NCBI GenBank assembly: GCA_001792895.1
Contig: MARA01000027.1
Location: 62,001 to 126,000, forward strand
Source of the DNA: Lentinus brumalis
Taxonomy: Eukaryota; Basidiomycota; Agaricomycetes; Polyporales; Polyporaceae
Reading direction: 5' to 3'
DNA length: 64,000 nt
A program made the translations under genes and the position numbers. How positions within the stretch are numbered: position 1 is the first letter of the stretch; the number at the start of each line of letters is the position of its first letter. Of the stretch, positions 36,238-48,239 are shown piece by piece. Below the pieces are notes generated by a model that worked only from the letters and a program-made list of their open reading frames with translations, was not told the DNA's origin and made no database searches.

Positions 36238-39200
36238 AGCATGCTCATGACCATCAAGGGCCAAGGCTGTAGGACTCGGACTCCGGGAGAATGTACTGGC
36301 ACAAGCTCTTTCTCGTCCCGCTGATACGGATCTCGTGAGTCGTCATGTAGGACAACGTCGTCTCGGTAGAGCTTGGGGTACATACTTCGGGGGGCGGCAG
36401 GTGGTGCTCAGTCGGACGAGCGGTCGAACGACACACTATGGCGACATGTGCGCTGCGGCGGCGGCGAGTAGCCTCGTGGTGCGTCGTCGGGTCCGCGGGC
36501 GGTGCACGGAGAGAGCCACTCTGGGCCGGCGAGGCTACTCTCCAGCGCACGAATCTTTACCTTACAGCATATCCGGGGGTCTATCCCGGGGTGTAGTTAC
36601 CTCAGGAAGTCGCGAGTTGATATAATAGAATGTGTTCTCCGAGCTATTCTACAGCACATGAGAGGGTCCTGTCGAGACCGGCCACGCGGAGTCGGCATCG
36701 GTGCACTGCCGTCCTGTGTCTACGCTATGTACAGGGACTGCTAAGGCTCTGCTACAAGGCCCCGGGGGTGGAGACTCAGAGGATGAGGATACTGCAGGAG
36801 GGAGGAGGCTCAAGGGGAGGGCGGGGAGAGCACACGGGTGAGCGCTGTCCTGGCCACCCTGCCTTGATGCGAATACCCAGACGGACTCTCGGTGCGCTGT
36901 CAGTCGGTGCAATTTAGCCACCGGGAGCCGCCATCCAATCGAGGAGCGAAGCATGCCGGCTGTTGCCGCAATCATTACGTGAGTTTTCTTCAGTGTTCTC
37001 GCCATTATATCGCCTCAAGCAGCGTATATTGCAAGGACTACGAGCACGAAGGCATTACAATTACAGTGGAGTATGTACGCTATACCGGAACCACAAGAAA
37101 GAACGCGAGGCCGTGCTGCACAGCATTGGTGCCCTCTTCTCGACCACCACGACCGCGACACAAGAACGGCAACATACATACTCGGCTGCACTACGGACAC
37201 ACCCGAAACGTCCTCTGGGAGCTCGCAAACCGCGGCCCCTCGCACGACACGTCCTCCCGGTCTCAAGCTCCGGGATGGCGCAGCCCGAGTCGATGTGGTC
37301 GTACTTCGGCTTGCCCTTGAGCCGCGGTTCGTCGTGGATGACGGCACAATGAACGGAGATGTTTTAATGCCAGATGCGACACGAACAGCGTCTTCATGTC
37401 ACTGTGATGCATGCGAGCGACGGCACTGCATCCGTGATTGGGAGGCGCAGTGCTCGTCGCCCGCAGACGAGCTCCTTGAGAGAGCCGGGAGGCAGCGGCA
37501 GCAGTCGGCGCAAGATGTTCAACGAGGAAACATTCGGACGTCTTCGTCGCTGCCAGGACCCGTGAGCTCGGCTTCTCGTGTGTCGCTCTGTGTAGTATCC
37601 ATACCTCGATCTCTCCGCTGACCCACTCGCCGTCAGCTCCTCCAGCTTCGAAAAGCTGCCTCGAATGTTGTCCGGCGCCGGGTTCCCGACGATCTTGCGG
37701 CCGGCAGCGACCATCCTCGACCAGCCCATCGCGACCGACCGACCGACCGAGTGGCTTTCATCAGCGTGAGCCCGGATAACTAGCACTGCAGAAGTACTCA
37801 CCTGATGCGCGGTCGACGACAGCTATCCTCTCATCTCAAGCCTTCCTCGTCTGCTCGCTCCTCACTCTTCTGGAAACGCGTAGAAGGACCGGTCAAAACC
37901 GAGGGCAAGACGACATGGGAGGCAGGGAACGAGATGGGAGAGCGTCGACGAGTGACGACAGGACGACTGGAGTGCGAGACGACGGGAGGACGGGTGACCA
38001 TGCGAGGTGAGGAGCAGATGCGAGGATGGGAGGGGAAGGATGTGACGGTGTAGCGCGGCGAGAGATAGAACGACCCACTTGAGCTGGTAAGCCGTATACC
38101 GTGAGCTCCGATGCATTGACGCGGTAACGAAGTTCACAGGGTCATAGGGCGGTGCCTGCATGCTGGAAGCGAACACCAGGACGTTTCGGCATGAAATGTG
38201 CGTACCTCACGCATTAGGATCAGTATCCATGAACCTGATCTTTCCAGGATACAGGCTAGCTGCCGCACAGGAATCACGAGAATTGCCAGGACGTCGCTGC
38301 GTCTGGTGCGCATTATACCGGCCGTTCTGGCTGTTATACGGTCTGCTTGTGCGCAGATACAACCGGTGCGTTTTCAGTGATCTTTGGGCCTCTCCATGGC
38401 CGCAGAGTAGTGGGAATGCTGATAGTCTCCACCTTTTTTAGTCGACCTCATACGTACTCGGCGAAGCGATCCGCAGCGCGCGTTGCAGCCGGAGCCCTCC
38501 GCCCATGCAACTCCTCGGAAGCGGGTTGCTCGACATACTTACATGGTACGCTCTTCAGACTGGCATTTTCCGTGAATGGCGTTCTAACTTCTGACATGCT
38601 TTACGGATTGTACAGGCTTCCATTGCTTTTCCGGGCCATTATCGGACCACACCGGGCAACATCCTCATTCGCACGTCTCGCCTGCGGCAGACCGTGGCCA
38701 CGACCAATCCTTCTCGGATTACTTTCGACTTGAGCTGTGCCGCCGTCAAGAACGACTCGCAGGGCACAGATGCCGGTGTGCAGGTGCGCCTCCAGGATGC
38801 ACTATCAAATAGACGGTGGTATGAGAGCTCTGGGACGAGCTGGGAGGGCAGTCAGAGGACGTCGGGGCTCGGAAGCATGGGAAGGAGATACCGGGACGCG
38901 CAGCAACAGCCGAACGGCGGTACGCCCCGCAACTCAGATCAGATGAGGTATGCGGTGTCTCCCAACTTGGGCTTCTACATGTCGATGCGCTGACAACATT
39001 TGCAGGGTCTTCGAGCCGATCTTGCCTCCGGGAAGCGAAGAGCAGCGTGTTTCGGCCACTGCAGGGCGCGAGGTGAGTATCTGCTACTATGATTATTAGT
39101 TACTATGCATGCCCCGATCTTCATAACTCCTCGAGCACATTACCTTGAAGCTGAAGCTGTACGGCTGCAACAGGATTCAGACCTGCGCCGATTGCGGAGC

Positions 39201-41341
39201 AGCTCTGCGCCGGCGGGAGAGTCTGAGAGCTGACTGTCTTGTATGTTATAGACACCCGATCGCTTCTTCGGGGGATGCTTTCCTATGCGGCGGTCACTGT
39301 ACCAGATCCCACGTGGTGGCATGCTCGTATTTTGGGACTGAAGACGTGGGCTACAATTCGCACATGTATGTATTCTCTCTCCCTGAAGACGTTCGGATAG
39401 CGGTCTGATACGACGCCACATGCAGGACTCTTGCCGTTGTCCGGCCGCTCGGTCCTGTACCGGGGTATGAGCTCGTGTATACCGCCCTACGCAGATGTAC
39501 GGCTGGGTTTGAGGCCGACAGTGCTCGGCTCGGCTTCAGCTCTCAAGCCCTCTGCATCCAGTCCCGGCGCAGACATTTCCACAGTAAGAACGCGTCTGGC
39601 AGGGCCGCGGTCGCATATGCGGCAGTGGCTGCACACACAGCCCCCATAAACGGCGCATGCTAACACAGTCAAAGACCGTACTCGGGTGCGCCTATGGTTG
39701 GAGGAATGGCGCAGATTTCCCAGTGAATATGCGGCGTCCGAGCACTGCACGAGCCAGTCTCGCATGACAGCCGACGTTGTGGCGAGAGGTGAGTGTCCGA
39801 TCAACTGCCCAGACGAGTTTCATGAATAGAACTGACCTACTACTTTCAGAAAGACTGCGTGTGGATACCGCGTCATGCTCCCGCCGTCATGTGTGCTTGG
39901 ATACCGCCTCGACCAGCCAGAACATGCCTGTTCGAGTCAGTTGTCCAGCCAGCTGACTCGTGCCCCAGCGCTGTCGGATTCGTCTGCACCTGTTGTCTTG
40001 CCATCGGACATCATTGCTGCAGCTGGCCTCAGGCGAGGGTTCTGTTTCCAGATACTCTCCCGGTAAGCCATCTCGTTCGCACGCGGTCTCTACGGTACGC
40101 ACGCCGCACATCAGGTTCTCTTCCTATGCTTCCCCGCTCCCAGGCGAGTGTCTAACATTCCGCCCATCCTCCCGATCGCTTGCAGGTTCCTCGATGTCCC
40201 GCCTAGCGCGGTCAATCTGTCGATTACCATGCAGACCCAGAGAACCGACACACATCGACGCAGGGTTCGCCCCTTGTAGTAGATACACATGTCGTAGACA
40301 GCAAATTCGAGCGTGCATGCTCAGCGATAATTATACCGCGCACAACTGTCGTCCAAGCCTGCGTAACAGCGTGCCCTGATGGAGGAATCCTGAAGTTCTA
40401 CATAGGCCGGCGGGATGTCAGATACCCAGCAACTCGAATATTCTGACACGGTTCTGCATAGCCCAGCCTGCTCGGGTCCTGCAATGCCGCTCGCTCTCCC
40501 ACACCTTTAGGTACTGGCTGACTCGGCCGAGCTGCCCGCAGGTACGTGCAACATGCTCGGGATTACCCGACATCCTACACAGTGCCTAGGACACAAGTAA
40601 ACACGACTGTCTATGCGGACTCCACCGAAATCCGCCGCAAGAGCAGGCTTCGAATCTCAAGTCATATGTACAAGTGCGCACTGCAGAAACACACAAGAGA
40701 CAGCTTGAAGCACGCACAGCGCGACGCGCTCGAAGTCGCAAAAGAAAGGGCATCATAATTGCGGCGCAACCGAGCGTGGACTACGGTACAGGTAGACTGA
40801 TCGTCACCATATCTGCTACGTACGGACGTCTCCAGACTTCCGGCGGACAGCAGGTCAGTCCGCCATGGCCGCTCCCGAGCTTCCAGCAGCGCCGCGCCTC
40901 GTTGCTGAACTCGCAGACCGCCAAACGGCGAAGACGCATCAAGCAGGGACCATGCATGCTTCACGTCTTCGCGCTTCTCTCTCGACCTCGACTCTCCCCA
41001 TCCCGCGGTCGCTGCGAGGGTGCAGTACGCACAGACCGCGTCGGAACCAGCGCGAGACACAGGATGGCCCGAGGGTTCGATGTTCCAGCTGCATACGCCG
41101 TCGTCAGGACTCAGAATGGCTTGCAGGGTTCGTATGTACGCACCTCGAAGGCGGCCAGCGCACCGGCTGAATTCCGCACGTCGAACTGTGGACCGAGCGC
41201 CGTGCCCGGATGCTGCCGCACCCCACGCCCCGCTGGCACTTATGCTAGAGGCGGATGCGCCTGACGGGCACACTCCCACCCCTCGTCCCTCCCTCCCACC
41301 TCTCGTCCCTCCCCTCTGCCTCTCCCGTTCTCGTCTACGGT
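36238..41341. other. Unit 5 head, near-identical to unit 4 head
   Basis: This is the same sequence as 26,771-31,872 except for one-base differences in two homopolymer runs (near 36,389 and 40,995). No gene is recognisable. Confidence 0.6.
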
Positions 41342-42108
41342 CTCCCGCTGTGTGGTACGGCCTCCGTCCTACCTCTCTCCGTCTGATCGCTGTACTGACG
41401 CGTTACAGGCAGGACGCCGACGCTGCGGGACAGCGTGAGTGTGAGTACGGTGACGGGCAAGAGCGACGGGGCCGTGCGTACCTCCGAGCTCGACGCTCGT
41501 CGCCCTTCATTCCTCGTCCCCAGGTATGCTGACGGTCCACCGCAGCCCTCCTCGCCGTTGCTGCCCTGCACGAGCTCGTCCCGGTATTGCTGTCAGACCG
41601 TCGCCCGTCGGAGCGCTAGGTACGTAAGTGTTCAACCTCGCCCAGCTGCGTCAGCTCACGTCTGTGTGGCACACAGGTCTGCATCCACAGGTACACTCTC
41701 CCGTCTGCGCTCGTGTCTGCTCACTCACATATATGCGTTCGCTACAGGCCGCAGCGATCGAGACGAACGCGTGCCTATGCTGGCCGCGCAGGACGGCCCG
41801 CGCTGCGGACGACGCGTGTCTCCCGGCGAGCTGGTACGCACCGTGTCCTTCAAGTTCGTTCGACGAGCTGACGTACCGTGTGCAGCTGAAGTCGTTCTCC
41901 CGAGGGCCTCGTTGGGGCTAGGGCTGCAGGTACGCATCGCGCGCGGTGTTCTCTGCGTGTACTGAAGCTGACGCGCTGCATTTAGCAATCTACAGTGTCT
42001 CCGGGCTTGCTGGTACGTACGAAGCCCTCAGGATCGTTCAATGTGCTGACGTAGCATGTGCAGCCCGGGTCACCGTCCCAAGGGTTTTGTCGGGACTCGG
42101 GCTGCAGG
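41341..42108 (+). pseudogene. Mini-exon ladder relic, unit 5
   Basis: This is an identical copy of the unit 4 ladder (first intron 41,355-41,408), carrying the same A/B hybrid module. Confidence 0.5.
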
Positions 42109-42351
42109 TAGGCGTTGCGCGCCGTGTTCCCGGCGTTCTGGATTTAGTTTTCTTGCATAACGGCGAGCAGATGTGACTTGTACGTACCCAGTGTCGTGTA
42201 TAGCGGGGAGGATCAGTGCAGCGGCAAGAGTCGAGCGTGCGGTGAGTAGACAGCGGTGGTAGCATACATGTACGCAGCACATGCGGATGTTGAGCTTGAG
42301 AAGTGACGGCGGGCGGGAGACTGGATGTGCGCGGTACGAGGGCGGGGATGG

Positions 42352-42593
42352 ATGGAGGCGCAGACAGCGCAGGATGAGAGGGTGCGGAGAGCGAGGCGCG
42401 AGATGGACGCGCTGCGCCTGGACGTGGACGAGTTGAATGACGGGGCGAGGGCGGGAGAAGTTGACGAGCAAGATAACATGATGGACGTACCGTGATATGC
42501 AAGACAATCGCATTTGCAGGAACGCGGTACGAGGGGCGCGAGTTGCAGAGAGACTTGTTGCAGTACAATCAAGAGGACTCGGACAGAGAGTGA
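42352..42593 (+). CDS. Tiny two-exon reading frame, unit 5 (59 aa, hypothetical)
   Basis: This is an exact copy of the unit 4 frame (exons 42,352-42,486 and 42,549-42,593). It adds no independent evidence because the whole unit is a recent duplicate. Confidence 0.3.
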
Positions 42594-43160
42594 CCGGTAC
42601 TCGGGGCAAGCACTTCCATTGGATCTATCGCATGCGAGCCTCGGCACTTGAGATGTCTGCGGGCCTTGCATACTGAGGAGGTGACGCGCTGTACGAGGGC
42701 TGGACATTAGGACGGGAGGACCATGCGGGATTGCAGTAGAGGACAAAGGAGTCGACGTACGGCGAGGCTCCAAATAGACTTGTGTAACGAAGACAGCGTT
42801 CGGACGGCGTATGGCGGAGGAAGTGTCAGAGCAGGAGGTGGTGGAGCCGTCCATCGAGCTGTTGACAGAGCCTATCCTCGAGTCGAGGTAAAGAGCGCAG
42901 TAGGATATGCCCTCGCCCTAAGAGCGAGAGCGTGAGCTCCAGACGCATGTACGAACGCGTGCCAGCACCGTAGAAGGGTGGTGTCCAGGTGAGTCGCACT
43001 GCAAGCACGAGACGGAGTGAACTTGGATTGCGCCTCAAGTAGGCTGCGACGGGCGCACAGGAGTATGGGCGGACAGTCGTGCGTGATTGAGTACAGTGCC
43101 GCGTATAGGAGAGGGTCGGAGAGTTTGTAAGAGGAGTGCAGAGGAGGCACATCGAAGGCT
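42594..43160. other. Unit 5 block between tiny frame and MnSOD promoter
   Basis: This is identical to 33,125-33,690, and no gene is recognised. Confidence 0.5.
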
Positions 43161-43164
43161 GACG

Positions 43165-44236
43165 GAGGTCTGGGGCTCTCGACGAGGGAGGTGTCCCGCT
43201 GAGTCGGCCGCGGGAGCCGAGCCGTTCGTTGCCTGTGTATGCAGTGAGCTCGACGTACGCTGCACACACCCCGCTTTTGTAGCGACAGACATAACCTGAC
43301 CTGCGTCCTCGCTGCCGTCGCTAGGAGGGCAAGACACGGCCGTTGCCGGAGACGCCGCCACAGCGATGACGTCGATGCGTGCAGATCGTCTACCTCATTG
43401 CCCTCATCGCCCTGGTTGTCGCCGTCGCCCTCGTCGCCGCTGCTCTGACCTCTTGCTCGCTTACCCACTCACTCGCCAGTACTGCCGCGTCACCCGCCTC
43501 GCCTGACCTATCGGTGTTGTCCCCGCCTTCACACACCGCGTCCACACCCTTCCGCCGTCTGCCCTCTTCCCGCGTCATGGCAGGTCACAGAACGATGTCC
43601 TCGAGCCGCGCATCTCGCACAAGGCCGTTGAACTCCTGCACAGCAAGCTCAACCGGCGTTTTATAAGGGCCTCAAGCCCGCCGAGGCCTCCTACGCCCAG
43701 GTGCCGGTCGCAAGAAGCAGTCCGCGCTCTGTTTGATTGCAGAATCTCGCGCCCACGCTAAGTCCCGCAGCGAGCTCATTCCAGGGCTGCTAGAGGATGC
43801 TGGTGTATTTGATCTTTTGCAGTGTCAATGTGAGTGTCGTGCTCGCTTGTTCGCGCAATCGATCCCACCGCTCACACGACGACAGCAATCAAGAATATGA
43901 ACACCGTCACCGCCGTCATCCAGAACTCTTGTCAACGTCGCAACTTGCAGTGCAGGAAGCTTGAATTTGTCACCACCCGAAGGCAGGACCCGCTCCTCTT
44001 CCACATCTCCCATCATTGACACGAACACCAGGCCGCACTTCCCTCTCCAGTCCCGCGACGTCCCGGCTACTGTGAGTATTCCTCTTTCGCGTCAGCCTGC
44101 TCCCCTCGTACTCCAATATCTTCGCAAAACGCTCACCGCACTTGCTGTCTATCCCACGCAGTACCTGGCCGGCATCGACTTTAAGAAGGCCGAGCATCGC
44201 ATCGTCGAGGCAGCAAAGTCGCCTGCAAGTTCTTGA
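43165..44236 (+). pseudogene. MnSOD relic with promoter, unit 5
   Basis: This is the best-preserved C-terminal half in the array. It reads MNTVTAVIQNS, then KLEFVTT and QDPLLFHIS, then after one extra base DTNTRPHFPLQS, intron 3, and YLAGIDFKKAEHRIVEAAKS (ending about 44,227). The corresponding end of the working gene is [20 protein letters not shown] followed by AVKSA. The first His ligand is Arg (LEPRISHK), and the second-ligand segment is missing. TGACGTC sits at 43,367-43,373. Confidence 0.9.
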
Positions 44237-44259
44237 CCCTACGTGGCTAGAACCCCCAC

Positions 44260-45688
44260 GCGTGATGCCGGACGGAGAGCAGGCACATGTCCAATTTTAG
44301 GAGCGGTAGATTTCGAAGGTACGTCGCCCCCAAGTACTGTCCTGCGACGTGCACATTCCAAGCTTGCGGGGCATCAGCGGGAACACACGGCAGGACGAGT
44401 GATGGGCCCGGACGCACTTTCTGCAGTGCAGCGTACGACGAGCTCAGCCAAGTCCGTCGTCTCGCCATGCTCAGGCTCCCGAGATCTCCTCGCCCTCGCC
44501 CTCGCCCTCGTTCTCACTTGCGATGCCCGCCGTCAACCGTGTCATTCCTCCCGTGCATTCAGCTACCCGTCCGCTGTCCGCTGTCCATCCCTCCTTGTCA
44601 ATCGTCGACGGCAGACATGCCTCTAGCTGGAGGTCTGTCGGGTCCGCCGACATTCGCGTTCGCGATGACCTGAGCGATCCCGATTCCGAACCCGAGGAGC
44701 CATCGGGCGCGGCCATCGTGAGGACCTCGCGAGCTCCGCGCACGACCTGGTATGGCGGACAATCGTGCAGAGATGGTCGCAGTAGAGGGCGGGCGGGAGG
44801 TGTATGTATTCTTGGTGTCCTCGTTTCCACTCCGCGAGACACGTCTGCGCTACTTCTTCAGTGCTCAATCACTGCCGGGACTTAGTTTCGGGTCATCGGA
44901 CTAGCGTCAGGGAGCGCGAGCTTGGTCACGCCCCGATCGCGAACTGCTGAATAGGCACAGGTTCAGGTCAAGGCTTCCGGTCTCCCCCGCCGACCTGCAG
45001 CCGAACGCGCATCCACCTCCGCCCGACGTTCCTCTTCCTCTTCCCGACCCTCAACCTCCACAGCTGTTCGCCGCCTCCCGACTCGCATCGCCCGGAACCG
45101 TCACTCGAAGCCGCTGCAACTGCACAGTGCACTCTGGCCCGGATCTGCTGAATTGGAGGCGGAACCCCCAGCGTTGAGCTCGAGCTTCTCGTGTTGCAGA
45201 TCGCGCGCCGCGGGACAGACAATACATATGTACGTCTTCCGTCTCCCGACGCGCTCGCGCACCTACAGCTAGCAGAGGACTTCCAAGCCGTCCGTTTCTC
45301 TGTAGTATATAACACGTCCTCATCGTCCTCTCTCTCGTCGTACAGGACCCTCCCGGGCAGCGGCACTCCGACGTCCTGCAGAGCGTGCAGCCCGTCGGAC
45401 GTAGACCCATAGTACTGGAGGACGGGGCGCCGATGGAGCGGCGTGCGCAGTGCTGGCTGGGCTCGAGGACGCTGAGGACGAGGACGGGGCGAGTTGTAGT
45501 CGTAATTGATAGAAAGTCGAATATACATATCTCGTTCGAGTGCACACCGCTTGTGACATCCGCCGTGCCGTTCCTCCCCTGTCTGCACCGACTCGGCTGG
45601 GCTCTGCGCCCTCGCCATCAGTGCAACTGCAAGAAGAACAGACGTGCCCGGATTGTAAGTACGATCCTGCAAGTCCCGCGTGCAACGC
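44260..45688 (+). pseudogene. Cassette downstream of MnSOD relic, unit 5
   Basis: This is an independent version of the cassette (not part of the recent duplication), with landmarks AAYDELSQVRRLAMLRLPR, WRSVGSADIRVRDDLSDPDS and PPPDVPLPLP. It runs into the array stub. Confidence 0.55.
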
Positions 45689-45880
45689 AGCATGCTCATG
45701 ACCATCAAGGCTGTAGGACTCGGACTCGGACTCCGGGAGAGTGTACTGGTACAAGCTCCTTCTCGTCCCGCTGATACGAATCTCGTGAGTCGTCATGTAG
45801 GACAATCTCGTCTCGGTAGAGCTTGAGTACTTTGGGGCGCGGCAGATGGTGCTGCTCAGTTCGACCGCCTTCGGCACGAG
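45689..45880 (+). repeat. Array stub (start of a sixth unit)
   Basis: About 190 bp match the first bases of the other units, for example 26,771-26,960, including the run CTCCGGGAGA and the GGTGCTCAGT region. Similarity stops near 45,880. This marks the right edge of the array. Confidence 0.8.
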
Positions 45881-46042
45881 CGCGGACGCGGGGTTGTGGA
45901 CTCGGATGAAACGGCGGGAGGTCGGGTCGGGCACGAGCGCAAGGGCGCGATAGCTCATATGTCATGACATGTCGTTCCTCGCGCACTTTGACTCTCGTCT
46001 ATATGTAGAAGTGTCGCGAAGATGTGGATAGCTAGAAGGAGG
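45881..46042. other. Junction between array and unique region
   Basis: This is a short sequence after the array edge with no repeat match inside the window. It forms the 3' flank of the F-box gene on the minus strand. I see no feature in it. Confidence 0.5.
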
Positions 46043-47020
46043 CTACATGTAGTCATACAGGTCGCACCAGAGATGTAGCCTTGTGGTCGCTGGTAATCGT
46101 AACGTATCGTTAGACAGTATCTGGCGGATCGCCACATCGACCCATTCGCAATGGTCGGTCATTATATCCAGGGATTGGAGGTGCTTCAACTCGGAGAGGT
46201 CTATGGCGCCAGCGTGCCCTGTGCACTCAGCGTCGGTTTATAAGTAGTAATACCTTGAGCGACAACATACCTTGCAGATCACTAAGATTATTGCCGTCGA
46301 ACTGCAATACGTTCAGTGCTGAGAAGGACATCTGTATGATGAGACCGACGGTATGAACGTCTGTCCCGTGCCATATCTACTCGTGAAAAGTGAGCATCCA
46401 GCTGCTACCACCCATCGTGTCTTTGCGCTGCAACGCACCGCCACTTCGGACAGCTTTGGGCACTTGTCCCGAAACCGCGCGGGGCCAGCGGTGTTGGCAG
46501 CAGAACTGCGAACTTCGTGGCATTCGAGGCGTCGCAGTTGCGGCAAGGCGATCAAGAACCTTGCAAGCTCCGCACCCGTGTGAAACTGCACCCTTTCGAG
46601 CTTCAGCTCTTGGACGAGCACATATGCCTTGAGGTTGACCAGCGCAATGGAATGGAACAAGATGGCGTCTCGGTAGTCGGCGATGCAGTACCTCTGTAGA
46701 TTTGGCAGCCGCATCAACAGGTGCACTGGGAGGACATCGAGGAAGAAACGAGGTTTCTTCGTAGTGGGTGCGGGTGTTATTGAGACGCTCCGGATGAAGC
46801 TCGATATGCGAGGAGTAGAGGTGATGTAGTCGCAAATGGAGTAGAGCTCTTCTCTCGACTGTATCCGTATTGATGCCATGAGATGCTGCCGAGCGTGACG
46901 ACTCCATCCGCGACAGGTCAAGGCGCAACTGCGGAGCGAGTCAACGTGCTCGTCAAGTTGGTCAATGATGTTCTCCCCGACTTCGAGCGGGATGTAGGGG
47001 TGCGGCGGGACTGTCGCCAT
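46043..47020 (-). CDS. F-box protein, short form without WD40 domain (287 aa)
   Basis: The three exons on the minus strand are 47,020-46,439, 46,376-46,271 and 46,218-46,043. All splice phases fit and the total is 288 codons with a TAG stop. The start is the ATG before ATVPPHPYIPLEVGENIIDQ, matching the start of the paralogue at 54.2 kb. The F-box lies near residues 7-50 (PLEVGENIIDQL, LRSCALTCRGW) and is expected to bind Skp1 in an SCF ubiquitin ligase. The middle part matches the F-box/WD40 paralogue through DLSELKHLQSL. The protein then ends about 45 residues later, with no WD40 repeats. The gene stops only 160 bp from the array edge, so the array or its insertion may have removed the 3' half. 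It could be a functional short form or a truncated copy. Confidence 0.75.
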
Positions 47021-48239
47021 GGTGGTTCGAAGATCGATGCGAGGACGCAACGCCTCAGGCCTCAGCCGGGGTCATGCACGGTTCCCACATATACGGACTG
47101 CGCGCCGGGAAATCGGACCGCGTACTTCAAGTTTCTCTGAAATTGCATGCCGCTGTCGAGCACTACGTTACATGCCCGCCTCATGTTGACCTGCTATGAG
47201 CTGTGCTCTTTGATTCAACAGCGAGCTCTGTCCCTCAACCTCGTGTAGAATACTCCACGGCACTTCTGAAATTCCAGTCAAGCTATGAGGACGTACAGGA
47301 TGTCATTCAAGCTCGCCCGCAAGACCCGAACCCGTCGTCGCTCTTGAGCTTGACGATACACGCGCTGGGAGGTGCGGTGGCCATAGCTCAGGCTGGTACA
47401 TGCTGTCAGCGGGCTACCCTGCTGTAATTACGGGGCGACAGATTCGTGCGTTCCAGCTTCAGAGACTCCGCAATCACACAGCTCGCGGACGATCGTCTTC
47501 AGGCCTCATCTATTATTCTAGTGATGTTTCCCACAGACACAAACGGCCGGACTGGTCTCCTCGACCCAAATAACGGTGCGCGAGGACCAGAACGTCTGTC
47601 GTGGCCAGCGTCGGCGACAGGATGAGCAAGTGCAGGTGCGGGTCTTCGCGCCCGGGCTCGCCGTGCGTCCGCACAGAGTCGACGGTCCTCGATGAGCTGC
47701 CCGGGGGAGGGGTGACATGCCCGAACATAACCCTGAACCTCACGGCCCTCGTCAGAGGGTTAGGAGTCGAAGAGCATGCCCACTGAGAGGCACCCGAGCG
47801 GGCGCGACGCGAGCGAGCGGAGTCGCACAGCACCAGCTAGAACCACCGAATGCACATCTGGCGGGATCTCGCGCACGGGCACCGGCAGGATTTCCTGACC
47901 GTTGACGAATGTGGTTCGGCACTCGGACCGCCAAGAGATTCGTGCGCGACAAACGGGGAGTCGGGGAGTCGGGCACCTCGGATGTATGTCATGCTGTGGG
48001 AGACGAATGTAAGTGATCGGATGTGGAAGGACCTGGGTGAGGACTTGTATGCTCGTACTTACTGGAGGTTCTGCGCAAGGCATGAGCGCATATGCGCGAC
48101 TGGGATGAGCGTGTTTGTGGACACGGACGAGGGCGCGCGTCGACGTGGGTCCTGAGGTTCCGCGGTTCCGCAGAACAGGGACCAGAAGGTTAGGCTGATT
48201 GCATTGACGGCGAGAGGCACGGGGAGTTCATGAGTTATC
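47021..48239. other. No recognisable gene
   Basis: This region lies between the F-box gene and the relics. Minus-strand frames around 47,513-48,083 have a protein-like flavour (for example HLHLLILSPTLATTDVLVLA), but a frameshift separates them and I recognise no family. They may be further exons of the relic at 48.2-48.7 kb. Confidence 0.4.

Larger units (their letters stand above)
36238..45688 (+). repeat. Array unit 5
   Basis: This last complete unit is 9,451 bp long. It equals unit 4 up to 43,951. After that it carries its own version of the MnSOD relic 3' end and downstream cassette. Confidence 0.93.
1..45880. repeat. Tandem macrosatellite array, 9.45-9.86 kb units
   Basis: Five direct copies of one very long unit follow each other without spacers. 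A convenient marker, AGCATGCTCATGACCATCAA, recurs at 7,148, 16,915, 26,771, 36,238 and (slightly altered) 45,689, giving periods of 9,767, 9,856, 9,467 and 9,451 bp. The window opens about 2.3 kb into a unit, so the array continues to the left. The right end is abrupt, near 45,880. I recognise no transposase, reverse transcriptase, rRNA or telomere repeat in the unit. The only part with clear ancestry is an MnSOD relic with its promoter. Copies differ by substitutions, small indels and a 0.46 kb internal module, except for two nearly identical stretches described separately. Confidence 0.95.

Noticed and set aside
1..45880. rDNA array, LTR retrotransposon or subtelomeric repeat
   Set aside because: I recognise no rRNA sequence, reverse transcriptase, integrase or transposase motifs, and no TTAGGG-type repeats.
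1..45880. RIP-type mutation of duplicated DNA
   Set aside because: Units stay GC-rich and the few differences between close copies show no strong C-to-T bias; I cannot compute the indices, but nothing by eye suggests RIP.
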